Of a stretch of DNA of 64,000 nt, positions 1 through 10,253 are shown piece after piece. The notes under the pieces are model-generated. The model was not told where the DNA came from. It saw nothing but the letters and a program-made list of their open reading frames with translations, and ran no database searches. Source of the stretch: Iris pallida (Eukaryota > Streptophyta > Magnoliopsida > Asparagales > Iridaceae); assembly GCA_029216955.1 (NCBI GenBank), contig JANAVB010004074.1:1-64000 (forward strand), given 5' to 3'. Numbering within the stretch: the stretch's first letter is position 1; the number at the start of each line of letters is the position of its first letter. A program made the position numbers and the translations under genes.

Positions 1-431
1 AGGCACATGCTGGTTTGGACGCATGGCCGTAGAGGCGCATGGCGATTTGGACGCATGGCCATAGAGGCGCATGCGGATGGCCACGTGGCAGTAGCCGTCG
101 GAATAGAGTCATGATGATGCTGACGTTGCCGACGCTTCGTTCTCTGAAAAAGCTGTCACTGTTCAGACTTTGGGAAGCGTGCTGCCAACTCTGGTGTCAG
201 TTCAGCATTTAATGTTTGTGATGTTCGATGGACAGCTGAGTGGGCACATTGGTTGGTGTCCCACTCGACATGGAGATGTGAGGGAGGACGCATCCTCTGT
301 GATGTGCCGGGTACTGTAGGGCGCGTCTGTGTGATGCGCCTGATGCTGGAGGGCGCGTCCGTGTGATGCGCTATTTAGCTGGCGCATCCGACATGTCTTT
401 TAATGACGCGGCTATCTCGCTCCTCGAGTGC

Positions 432-553
432 TATAAATAGCCGTTTGGCTGAATTCGAGGCGTCCGGTTCATTCATTTAATGCAAATTCATTGCACAGAA
501 TTCGGAGAGTCATCCACTTGGCGCGTGGGTTTGATTTGCCCGGCCTATAAATA
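432..553 (+). promoter_or_regulatory. Two TATA boxes antisense to element A inside U3
   Basis: TATAAATA occurs at 432-439 and again at 546-553 on the + strand, each in a plant-like setting (CTATAAATAG and CCTATAAATAG). Both are unchanged in the other LTR (16727-16734 and 16841-16848). They face the antisense gene that starts at 1828. Promoter activity is inferred from the motif only. Confidence 0.5.
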
Positions 554-601
554 GTGGCATGGAGAGAAGGTTTGCTCCTCATTCCCTCACATAATTCCAA
601 C

Positions 602-988
602 ATGAACTTGGATATGCGGGTGCATTCTGTTGACGAAGTGCTCCCGAGGGTGAAGATGAGACGTCGTGTTATCTTCGATGCACTTGAAGGTGACTGTTAC
701 ATCCAAAAGACGGAGTCGAGGGCTTCTGAGGCAGGCGGAAGGTGCCTATTGCATCCAAAGATAAGGATGTTTGGGCCTCGTCTCCGTTATTCCGGAAGAG
801 CCGTAGATCGGAATGCTAGGCTTTCTCTTCCTTCAAAGTGGGTGCCGCCCATTTTGATTGTGTTGAAAGCTCCTTGTGCCATAATTTCGATCACGGTCTT
901 CCTTGGTCTTTGGAGGCTCTTTAGAAGCCTCCCCCGGCCACAGCATTTGCGGTGCTCTTCTCTTCCTTGGTTCCAGCCAGAGGGTTAA
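602..988 (+). other. Unrecognised 128-aa ORF in U3, antisense to element A
   Basis: An ATG-started frame of 128 codons beginning about 50 nt after the TATA box at 546, followed by a poly(A) signal at 1361. The same frame is open in the other LTR (16897-17283) with three amino-acid differences over the extended frame. The protein is basic with one hydrophobic stretch near the C-terminus (around residues 95-112). I recognise no family. Conservation between the LTRs only reflects their youth and does not show selection. It may be a remnant of captured sequence or chance. Confidence 0.25.
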
Positions 989-1360
989 ATGCTTTGCTTG
1001 GCGAAGCACTTATCAGGCGAGCCTGGCTGAAAGAGCGGCACATAACTGGGCTCTGCTCGGCCAGGTGAGCCTGGTTGGAAGAGTTGCACATCACTGAGCT
1101 GCTGAAGGGATGCACATAACTGAGCTGCTGGAGAGATGCACATCACTGAGCTGCTGGAGAGATGGTAGGATGCGCCTGGCTGGAGGCGCATGACATCTGC
1201 TGCGCCTGGCTGATAGCGCATGGTGACTGCTACGCCTATCGGAAGGCGCATGGTGGTTGCTGCGCCTATCTGGAAGGCGCATGGTGGCTGTTGGCTGTAG
1301 ATCCAGGATCCTTCCTTTGTAGAAATTCTCCTAGACATGTAATAGACTTTTACATATATG

Positions 1361-1366
1361 AATAAA
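1361..1366 (+). terminator. AATAAA poly(A) signal, antisense in U3
   Basis: AATAAA followed by AAG on the + strand, downstream of the TATA boxes and ORF in U3. It is also present at 17656-17661 in the other LTR. Together these make a small potential transcription unit antisense to the retrotransposon. Confidence 0.4.
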
Positions 1367-1473
1367 AAGTCCTTCTTCGAATGTCTATGGCTTATTCGAT
1401 TAGCTGTCTGAGTTCTGGCGCATATAATGCCTGGCACATGGGCTTTCTGGTTGTGAAATTTCATGCTTCTACA

Positions 1474-1484
1474 AGACCCCCTTC
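1474..1484 (-). promoter_or_regulatory. Polypurine tract of element A
   Basis: On the minus strand the bases GAAGGGGGTCT directly precede the LTR start TGTAGAAG. This is the expected plus-strand primer site at the 3' LTR, and it fixes the orientation of the element as minus. Confidence 0.75.
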
Positions 1485-1727
1485 AAAGTTTTCAAAACTT
1501 TTGAATAAGTTTTGGAATACTTTGAATAAGAAGCATGGAGGTCAGGGCGCATGATTTTTGGGCGCATACTTGTTCGGGCGCATGCTCCTTTCAGTTGATA
1601 ATGATGACGCCTTGGTAACCCAAAAGATTGATGATGATCTTTTGGTTGTATTTGTTGTCATCTCCTCACAGAACCCGAAGCGACGGCTGAGATTACACGT
1701 CATCGGTTCATGCGTACGACCAAGCCC

Positions 1728-1735
1728 TATAAATA
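1728..1735 (+). promoter_or_regulatory. TATA box of the antisense gene
   Basis: TATAAATA lies in CCCTATAAATAGG on the + strand, between the LTR/PPT and the first ATG at 1828. The spacing of about 93 nt leaves room for a 5' UTR of about 60 nt, which contains a CT-rich stretch and AAACCCTAA-like sequence. The antisense gene thus appears to have a promoter outside the LTR. Confidence 0.6.
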
Positions 1736-2006
1736 GGTAAGGGTTGGAGAGAGAATTCATCTGCTCTGTGCCTTTGCTTTCTTTAGAGTTTTTTCTTCAA
1801 AACCCTAACTTTTTCTTCTCTGAGAGAATGGCTCCCAAGACCCCTCGCGGTGGTGCCGGCAAGGGGAAAGAGAAAGCAAAGGAGTTCGTTGGTGAGGATG
1901 CACCTATCACCCCTGCAACTCCGGCCGATGTTCGTCCTGAGGTGACGGGTGGGTTCATCTTCTTCACATAAGCTTTTGGGCCAGACTGTGCCCTAACTCA
2001 GATTTG

Positions 2007-2328
2007 CTGACGCGTATGGACTTTTGTCCTGATGATACGCCGAAGTTCTACCCCGCCGACGTGCATAGGTTTACACCTTTATCATGTACCGAGGTTTAAT
2101 GGCTGATGTGCATGGGTTTCGTACCCTGGTGATGCGCCGAAGCCTTCGCTGACGCGCATGAGCTCACGCTCTGAATGCGCCGAAGCTCCAATACTGACGC
2201 GTATGGGCTTACGCCCTGATGATGCGTCGAAGCAAGTTGACGCGCATGGGCTTACGCCCTGATGATGTGCCGAAGCTCTGATGCTAGCGCGCATGGGCTT
2301 ACGCCCTGATGATGCGCCGAAGCTATTT
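2007..2328 (+). repeat. Minisatellite of about 46 bp x 7 in the first intron of the antisense gene
   Basis: Seven degenerate units start near 2008, 2055, 2103, 2149, 2195, 2238 and 2284. Each contains a GACGCGCATGGGCTTACG block, then CCTGATGATGCGCCGAAG. The last three units are the most alike. The array lies between the likely donor (1942-1950) and the acceptor TTGTTGTATCAG ending at 2371. The frames open through it are by-products of the repeat. Confidence 0.8.
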
Positions 2329-4683
2329 GACATTTTTTCTTTTTGCCTGACTTCCATCTTTGTTGTATCAGTGTCGATGACGATCCCTTTGTTGAATGAG
2401 GTCCTTCTGGACGCTTCTCTTTGTCATATGGGAGTTGATTTTGACGAGGCGGTGATCAATCCTGCTAAGGATGCTATCTTACAGGACCAACCTCGTGAGA
2501 GAATGCTACAAATTCAGACCCAGTTGCCTCTTTTCCTCCAGAGTATGATGGAGAGTGGTAAACTGAAGTCTGCTGAATCCGAAAGTGTAACTTTCTTAAA
2601 ACCTGCCTTTCTGTTTGGCGACCGACTAGTCTCTTCCGAAGCGAAGATACTGAGGATTAGAGAAGACTGGTTCTTTTCTGCCAAAGGCATGGTTTTGTAC
2701 ATGCGGCAGGTTGACCGCCAGTTGCCGCTGACGGCTTTTTATCGTCTAGCTTCGAAGAGAAGGATGGGTTGGGAACTTACTCCCTCTCAAGGAGGGGCCT
2801 TGGGAGGTACCCTCTCAATTGACGCCTCCTCGAACCACCGAGATACTTTGACCGCTTCACGGGCCGGTTCTTCTTTCAGTTACCGAGCCTTGCGTCCTGG
2901 GAGCATCTACAGTGAGGTCCCAAACGACACGTTTCCCTTCAGTGCCCCGATCTTTGCAAATCGGATACTGACATCAAAGGTGATGTATCCGACAGGTAGC
3001 TTCAGAGTCGAAGGCTGGTGTCACTACATCCCGAAGTGGGACGAGTTGACCACTTAGGTGCTTTCAAGGTTCGAGGTTGAGCTTAAAGAGATCGGGCTGA
3101 CAGCCGCCATTCGGGCCACGCAGGCAGGCGTGGACCTCAATAAGCCTATGTTCCTTGCGCTCTTGGAGCTTTTCAATGCCTAGACTGGTAGCTTCTTTAC
3201 TCCGGTGGGGGAGTTAGGATTAGCCCTTCATAAGATGTACGAAGTGTCCAAGCTTCCTTGGGGCTCGGAACCGTACGAGGAATATTTTCCATCAAATGAA
3301 GAGATCCAAGTTCTGGAGGATAAGGATCCGAAGATGATGGCTATTTTCAAAGAGGTGACAAGCCATCATTATCTGATGCACCGGAGGGACAAGGACAAGA
3401 CCCAGCCTCATGTGACTGCTTGGAGGGACTACGTCTTCAGGCAGGACTTGACGGATCCTTCGAGGATTCGGTTTGCGACCCCGCAGGGATTGAAGCCCGC
3501 GGAAGTGAGTTCTGAAATAAGCCGGCTGGACGAAAGGACCCCACACTCTAATGAGGGCGGCAAGGCTACGTACAGCTATTTCTGGCACTGCGGGAACCGG
3601 ATGTCATCCAAGGCAGTGTTGACGTCCTACTTGATGATATGGCTCCGGGATTGCGTATTTACAGGTGGATCCGGTGCCGTCGAGAGGGTACATCGAAATC
3701 TCATTTTGCCTGCGGTGAAGTTGGCCTGTGGACGACCTTTGGCTCTCCTCCCCGCGATGGTGTGCAACCTGTTGCGCGGTTTGAGGTCCTTTGCCGATGA
3801 TGTGATCCACGAGAGAGAAAATAATGATAACTTTCCCCGGGCCAAGCTGCCTTTCCATTATCTTATGGGGTGGCTGATCTTGCATCATCCGAACGTGATG
3901 AGTCCCGGTCCGGAGGAGGACCATGTTGAAGAAGATGCCTTCATTTGCCGCTTCTATAAGAGGAAGTGGTCTTACACTGGCGTCCCCGTTTGCAAGAGAG
4001 TCTTGTCCTACCTTCAGGGGTGGGAGATTGTCAAGGTTGGCCCGATCTTCAAAGATTTCGAGGCCGATGAAGATTTAGTTGACTCTGGCGAAGATGCGGT
4101 CACTTTGCCGAAATGGAGTTTTCGTTGGTTGCAGAGTATCCGGCCTTCTCACCTGGTCTATCGCAACCAAAATAGGTGTTATCTAGAGCCTTATCTGCCA
4201 AGCCAATTTGCTCGTCAGTTTAGCTATACCCAGTTAATGTTGCAGAATCCCAGTAGTAGTTTAGGCTTCATCGGGAGTTTGCTGGATGGAGCCCGGGGCT
4301 GGCAATATTATAATGCTGGATGCACTAGCGTTAAGTTCACCACGCCAGTTCGCAATCCTCGACCGCCGATCCTATATTCGGTCGCCAAGCTGTATTGTAC
4401 TATGACTGCTATGTCTCCTGGTTATGACAGGGAGACTAGTTTCATTATTGGGACCCAGCTGGAGGCGACAGCGAATATGTTGATGGCAGCCCGATCATAT
4501 CGTCCACCAGAGTTGGCGGGGTATCGGGCTGCTGCTGCAGTACCAGTGGGAGACCCGTCTGTCGAAAAAAGGCGTGCTGACACAGAAGCTGGTTCTGCTG
4601 TACCGAAAAGGTCGAGAAAGGTGCCAACCCCGAAGGTTACGGAAGTGCCACTTATAATGCCAGCAGGATCAATCCCTGCTGAG

Positions 4684-4749
4684 GTAAGGAATATTTCGTA
4701 ATTCCAATTCTTTTCGTTATTGTGGCGACTTATGCTCTTCTTCTTGTAG
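4684..4749 (+). other. 66-bp intron in the antisense gene
   Basis: GAG|GTAAGG donor and a pyrimidine-rich TTCTTCTTCTTGTAG|GG acceptor. The frame is open to codon GAG at 4681-4683 and resumes in the same phase at 4750. The intron holds an in-frame TAA at 4699, which explains why two long frames abut here. The structure is that of a normal U2-type plant intron. Confidence 0.8.
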
Positions 4750-6340
4750 GGATTGAAGAAGAAGTCCCGTGTTTCAAAATCGGGCGCTAGTAAGCCGAAG
4801 GAGGTGGCAGGCTATTCTGATGAGCGCATTCCACTGATGCTAATGTCTCCCGTGGAGGAAGGTCCCGAAGATGTTCCTGCGGAGGTTTTAATATCTCCTG
4901 ACTTCGAGGTCGCAACAACTTCTGGGACAGCACCGTCTGCCGTGGAGGCCTTGGATGCTGAGGGTCCTGCGGACTCGAGGCATCCTGATGATGAAGTGGA
5001 CTGGAGTTCGTCGCCTTCCGATGACGTTCCTCCAGTCTTGCAAGAATCTGCTGCGGGGACAGCAGATCTGGTCGAGACAGAGGAGAGGGTTGAATCCCCT
5101 CTTTATCATGATGAGGGGAGGTCGGCTGCATTATTGCCGAGTCCTACCCCGGCTTCAACCGTGGAAGTTGAGGCAGCTACCACTCAGGAGGTAGCGACAG
5201 ATTCTGTCCCTGTTGAAGGACTCGATGATGAGACCCGTCTACCAGTGAAGACTGCTGCGACGGGTCAAGAGACAAGTGATAATCTCCCTATTCTGCCAAG
5301 GGAGGTACCAACTGTTGATAGGACGTTGGGGGTAGAAGAGGTGGCTGTTGACGTCGGAGGTTCTTCCGGGCTTGAGAAGGGTAAGGGTGTAGAACCCTCT
5401 GTAGCTCCTTCTACTTGGGGGACCATCTCGACGCCTGTGCCGGCTCCTTCTGTTGCTTCGGCTCCTCGGGCTGGAAGTCCAGCCCCTGTTGATGAAGAGC
5501 CCATTGATGCCGAGGTTCAAACCTCGCTGGTTGAAGTTGGCGGATCTTCTTCCGGTCCGCAAACTGTAGTAGCTCCTCCAACTCCCGCGATGACATCGCA
5601 GGTCCTGGCGGATGCAGACGAGTATGTAAAATTCCTCGTCGAGGGGGTATACAAAATGTTGCAGAAGGGTGTATCTGCTATGATGGATGCCAATGGGAGT
5701 TTTGCGACGGCAAAAGCTCTGGCAATGCCCTGCATCGAGCTGATTCGTTTGAGCTGGATGAGCGGCTCGCGGAACTTCAACGCATCCAGCGAAACGACCT
5801 CTCTGACCTGATAGATGCGGAGAAGGGGAAGCTAATTGCTGAGATCGAGTCTTCATACCAGGCCACTGTGGCGTTTGGGAGCGCGAGGTGGCTGAGATCG
5901 AGGCTGCGGTAGAGCAGTTGTCTCAGTCCATGAAGACGACGGTGGAAACTCGAGCTGCATTGGAGGCTAATATCGCGGATATCGACACCCAGATGCGCCG
6001 CCTTGAAGACCAACGGGCTCGACTCTAGTTAGAGGTCGAGCGTGTCCGGGCTGAACATGCAGCATTCAAGAAGGATGAAGCGACTTTCACTCAGCGGACT
6101 CTTGCCTTGGCGCAGCAACGACAACAGCTTGATGAGAAGCATGCAAGTGATACTTCCGCTGGGTCCGTTGAATTGATGCGCCAGGAAGCAGAGCGACGAG
6201 TCCTGGCGATGGTGGAGGCCCGCGTAGTCGACTTAAAGCTTCGAGTCAGGGAGCTCTCAGCCCATCCTGGGGAGATTCAGGGACAATAGCAACCCTTACT
6301 GGGGGGAATGATGTAGTTTCTTGTACTCCTTTTTCAGAAG

Positions 6341-6346
6341 AATAAA
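6341..6346 (+). terminator. Poly(A) signal of the antisense gene
   Basis: AATAAA followed by GAAG, 52 nt after the stop at 6287-6289 and followed by a T-rich stretch. With the TATA box at 1728 it brackets a self-contained transcription unit. Confidence 0.5.
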
Positions 6347-6479
6347 GAAGTCTACAACTTTTTTTGTGATGTGTTCATCTTTTGTTGTCATGAACTTGAT
6401 GATTTGTGTGGACCTATTATCTTTTGCGCACCTTAGTTTTCAGGTACAGATAATAAGTTTGAAGGAACCATTATGTTTG

Positions 6480-6773
6480 CTCAGAGATAATGTGGACATG
6501 GCAATCATTGGGTTCGAAATGATAGAATCTCCCTACTCAGAGGTATTATGGACGTGGTAGGAATGATCTTGGGGGATACGCTGAACAACTCAGAGGTTAT
6601 ATGGACGTGGAAGTTCTGCGATAAATGTACAATAACGCAGGGGTTGTTTGTACAAGATGTTTACTCAGAGGTAATGTGGACGTGGTAAACATGAAGGGTA
6701 GCGTAGGCTTACGAAGTGTAAGTTTCTGCTTTGTAGGGTGTAGAGAGACAACTCAGAGGTAATATGGACGTGG
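6480..6773. repeat. Five dispersed copies of a 22-bp ACGTGG motif
   Basis: Copies at 6480-6501, 6536-6557, 6589-6610, 6664-6685 and 6752-6773. The core is CTCAGAGGTAATRTGG followed by ACGTGG. They are separated by unrelated DNA of 31 to 66 bp, between the convergent 3' ends of the antisense gene and pol. ACGTGG matches the G-box/ABRE core, so these may be protein-binding sites. Apart from the 3' ends, nothing else was seen in 6290-6871. Confidence 0.75.
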
Positions 6774-6871
6774 TTATCTTTCTACTGGAAGATGCCACGG
6801 AACAGCTGGGTTTCGGAGGCGTATGAGTTTGTGGAAAGAGGTTGTTTGAGGAAGTACATGTCTGGAGGATG

Positions 6872-7551
6872 TCAAGAATAGTACTTCTTTAGGAACTTGC
6901 CGTTGATGGGCATCATAAACAAGTCCCCATTGGGTTTGGCGAGGCGGTAAGCACCGTTTGAGTATACCGTCTCTATGATGAAAGGTCCTTCCCACTTGGG
7001 CTCGAACTTTCCTGGTGTCTTGTGGGTCAACACCATTGGTCTTCTGACTGCTAAAACCAGGTCGCCAACTTGGAAAGTCCTCTTTTTGACCTTTTTGTTG
7101 AAAGCCTGTGATATACGGGCTTGGTAGAGCTCGATGCGTTGTTGAGCTAAGAGACGCTTTTCGTCAAGTGCCTCCAGTTTCCGCAGACGACGACGTTGAT
7201 TGTCCTCTTCTGTGAGTTCGTTTGTGATTGCTACGCGGAGCGAAGGTATCTGTATCTCGAGAGGCAGTACTACTTCGCTCCCGTAGACTAGGGAGAATGG
7301 AGTGTTGCCTGTTGGGGTCCGTACCGTTGTGCGGTAGGCCCAAAGGCATTCGCCAAGCTTTTCGTCCCAGTCGCATTTGTTGGATGACACGACCTTTTTG
7401 AGCAGCCTAACGATAGTTTTGTTGAATGCCTCAGCCAATCCGTTTGCTGCCGGATTGTAGGCGGTTGAGGCCACGTTCTGAATGCGATTCTTGTCACAGA
7501 ACCTGCTGAAAATGTGGCTGATAAACTGAGGACCATTGTCATGGATGATCA
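6872..7551 (-). pseudogene. Element A integrase: C-terminal half of catalytic core and C-terminal domain
   Basis: Continues integrase in a new frame after a one-base loss near 7552. It begins with VIIHDNGPQF (second catalytic Asp), then the block TAYNPAANGLAEAFNKT with the Glu of the D,D35E triad, then a GPFIIETVYSNGAYRL-type C-terminal domain (about 6930-7060). It ends at FLKKYYS with a stop at 6872. No chromodomain is present, as expected outside the chromoviruses. Integrase would join the cDNA copy to host DNA in the nucleus. This copy cannot be made as one protein with the N-terminal part because of the frame break. Confidence 0.9.
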
Positions 7552-9140
7552 CCGGGGTACTCCGAAACGGTAAATGATATGGTGTTTGATAAAGCTGACC
7601 ACCCTGGAGCTTTTTACTTCTGCTAGTGGAACTGCTTCCGTCCATTTGGAGAAGTGGTCGGTGATGGCCAGGATGAAACGGTGTCCTCTCGATGAAGGAG
7701 GGGTGATTGGCCCTACAATGTCCATGCCCCAGGCTTCGAAGGGCCAGGAGGCGACTGTAGGATGTAGCGGCTCCGATGGTGTATGTATGAAGTCTGCATG
7801 AAGTTGGCACGCGTGGCACTTCTTGGCATATTCGACAGCATCGGCAACCATGGTTGGCCAGTAGTAGCCCATCCGTCGCAGTCGATCTTGCAACTTAGGA
7901 CCGGGTTGATGAGCTCCACAAGTTCCGTCATGAGCTTCTTGAAGAGCTTCGGCTGCTTCTTCGTTGGACAGGCATCGAAGGAGGAGCCCACCGAAGGAGC
8001 GTCGGTACAGCATTTTGGTAGCTGTATCGTAGTAGAATCGAAGAGAGCGTCTCCTGACTGAGACTGCTTCCTTCGGGTCCTCTGGAAGGATTCCGTAGAC
8101 AGCGAAGTCGATGAACGGGAACCTCCAGTCTCGGACATTAACACCAGCGTTTGTCGGCATGGCGTGAGCCACCTGCAAGCATAGGTTGTTTCTGGGACAA
8201 ATCAGATCTCGTCCTGTTACCGTGATATAGTGTTGAGTCCCAAAGGGCGCTGCTAATGAGGCTGCGAGGCCAGCCAGAGCATCGGCCTCCAAGTTTTGTA
8301 AACGGGGGACATGTTCAATGAAGAACCCGGTGAAGGTTGAAATGATGTTCAACGCGACTTCATGATAAGGGATTAAATCTTCATGGCGAACTTCGTATTG
8401 TTCCCGAACCTGGTTTACGACGAGTTTTGAGTCGCCGTAAGCTTCCAGATGGTCGACCCCCAGCTGTTGTGCGAGCTGGAGTCCCATGACGAGTGCGTTG
8501 TACTCGACAACGTTGTTGGAGCACGGTTTCGAAAGAGAGTACGCACGCTGGATGACCAGCTGATCGGGGGAGACTAAGACTACCCCCACTCCTGCGATGA
8601 TTTGGCCTTTAGGGCCTGTTCTCGAAGCGCCGTCGAAGAACATCCGCCAAACGGGGCTTCCTTCGGTGACGTTGGATTCTTGGACCTCATCCGGGATATC
8701 TTCATAGAGTTTTGAGGATTCTGGGATGGGGTGTGCAGCTAAAAAGTCAGCCAGAGCTTGACTCTTAACAGCTTTTTGGGGCACAAACACCATGTTGTAC
8801 GATGTTAGCAAGATCGCCCATGTAGCCAGCCGGGAGTTCAATGATCCTGGCTTCGTCATGAGGACTCTGAGCGGATTGACTCGGGAAATGACATGAATTG
8901 TCTGACCCGAGACATAATGACGAGTCTTCTGGATGGCAAACACCAAAGCCAAGCACTCCTTTTCGACAGGGTTGTACCGGTGTTCGGCCCCGATGAGTGT
9001 TCGACTGAGGTAGTAGATTGCTTGCTCGTAGCCTGTATCGCTGTTTTGAGCGAGCAGAGCGCCAAGAGAATGATCCATGGCACGGACGTAGAGGAGAAAT
9101 GGTTTGCCGGTGACTGGCACTACCAGGACTGGTGGGCTTG
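7549..9140 (-). pseudogene. Element A RNase H, second (archaeal-type) RNase H and integrase N-terminus
   Basis: The frame is entered by a one-base loss at about 9142 after RT. First comes the connection/RNase H region (LYVRAMDHSLGALLAQ, then YNPVEKECLAL). A second RNase H follows (MFFDGASRTGPKGQIIAGVGVVL, then VVEYNALVMGLQLA and GDSKLVV). The pair of RNase H domains marks Tat-lineage elements. The integrase zinc finger (HDGTCGAHQ ... CHACQLHAD) and the core start (WGMDIVGPI, first catalytic Asp) close the frame at FGVPR, where it stops at 7549. RNase H would remove the RNA template during cDNA synthesis. Confidence 0.9.
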
Positions 9141-10253
9141 TTAGTAAGCCTTGATGTCATCGAAAGCCTTTTGGCACTCCTCGATCCAGACGTAAGAGAC
9201 TCCCTTCTTCATGAGCTGAGTAAAGGGTTGACATCTACCGGAGAGGTTCGCTATGAACCTCCGAATATATGCCAGACGTCCCTGTAAGCCCCGAAGTTCT
9301 CGAAGGTTCTTCGGAGGGTCCATGTTAAGGATGGCTTTGGTCTTCTCAGGATCAACATGAATGCCTTTCGCTGTGATGACAAAGCCCAAGAATTTGCCGC
9401 TAGAAACCTCCAGAAAGGATTTAACGGGATTCATTTTGAGTTGATGTGCCCGCATGAGATCGAAGACCGTCTTCAGGTCCTGTAGGTGATCTCTTTTGAG
9501 GCGGCTCTTGACTGCGATATCGTCAACATAGCATTCGACTGTCTTGCGAAGATGTTGACGGAAGATGGTGCTCATAGCTCGCTGGTATGTCGCACCGGCG
9601 TTCTTCAAGCCGAAAGGCATTACTGTGTAGCAGAAAATACCCTTTGGAGTCCTGAATGACGTGTGTTTTGCGTCATCGGGGAACATCTTGATTTGATTGT
9701 AGCCTGAATACCCGTCCATGAAGGACATGCGCTCAAAGCCACATGTGTTGTCGATCATCACATCAGTGATTGGAAGCGGGAATTTGTCCTTCGGGCAAGC
9801 AGAGTTGAGATCCCTGAAGTCGATACAAACTCGTATCTTCCCGTTCTTCTTGGTGACAGGAACGATGTTGGCTACCCAATCCGGGTGTTGTTCTTCACGG
9901 ATGAAGCCGCTAGTCAAGAGTTTGTCAACCTCCTGATCGATGGCATTCATGATGTCCGGACGGAAGCGTCGCTGCTGTTGTTTGATAGGTTTGGCATCAG
10001 GTAAGATGTTCAACCTATGCATTACGATCTGTGGATCGAGTCCCGGCATGTCTTCATAGCTCCAGGCGAAGACGTCGATATACTCTTTAGCCAGTTGGAT
10101 TAAAGATTCTCGATCTTCTCCTTCCAGGCTTTTACTGATGAAGATGGGTTTGGAAGAAGACTCCTCCCTGAGGTCGATCTGCTCGACTTCGTCTTCGGTG
10201 GGAGGTTCACGAAGCTCAAAATGAGATTCCCATTGTTCCCCTAGGCGTTGGGC
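9141..10253 (-). pseudogene. Element A reverse transcriptase
   Basis: In the same frame as gag-protease, following a single TAG at 10254-10256. Fingers and palm motifs are clear: TKKNGKIRVCIDFRDLN, FMDGYSGYNQIKM, VMPFGLKNAGATYQRAM and the catalytic ECYVDDIAVKS (about 9530). A thumb with KFLGFVI and LRELRGLQGRLAYIRRFI follows. The frame ends with TAA at 9141, where one base has been lost relative to the RNase H frame. The first 70 codons after the TAG (10253-10050) are an acidic linker leading into RT. It would synthesise the element's cDNA in the cytoplasmic particle. Confidence 0.92.

Larger units (their letters stand above)
1..1473 (-). repeat. 3' LTR of element A, U3 part only
   Basis: Aligned colinearly with 16296-17768. 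On the minus strand it begins TGTAGAAGCATG directly after a polypurine tract, which sets the LTR edge at 1473. The remaining 0.8 kb, including the U3 end, R and U5, lies left of the window. The segment is rich in the short word GCGCATG and its variants, spaced irregularly. Confidence 0.9.
1828..6289 (+). pseudogene. Antisense gene of element A: PMD-like protein with coiled-coil tail, broken
   Basis: A spliced frame on the strand opposite gag-pol. Exon 1 (from ATG 1828) encodes a short basic N-terminus that runs into a GT site at about 1942-1950. The main exon runs from about 2372 to 4683 and exon 3 starts at 4750. The centre of the protein (about 3600-3900) has WLRDCVF, then LILPAVKLACGRPLALLP and an LLRGL stretch. 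That order of hydrophobic blocks resembles the plant mobile domain of MAIN/MAIL1-like proteins and transposons. Then come a Pro/Glu/Ala/Ser-rich part (4750-5620) and a long charged coiled coil (about 5740-6280). Breaks: TAG at 3055, 3181 and 6026, and two frame changes, one before 5742 and one near 5875. Function unknown. Antisense extra ORFs are known in Tat-lineage elements. The PMD link is judged by eye; the exon 1 junction is uncertain. Confidence 0.65.

Noticed and set aside
554..601. N-terminal extension of the U3 ORF from 554
   Set aside because: It would start at GTG, directly at the TATA box; plant translation would use the ATG at 602.
985..1464. Long minus-strand frames through the LTR repeats (also 17280-17927)
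   Set aside because: They run through short tandem words in U3 and have repeat-derived composition, with no recognisable domain.
2082..2357. 91-codon minus-strand frame
   Set aside because: It is a translation of the 46-bp minisatellite; the repeat period explains the open frame.
4753..4755. Start of a separate gene at 4753
   Set aside because: The codon is TTG. The frame continues the upstream exon in phase across a 66-bp GT-AG intron.
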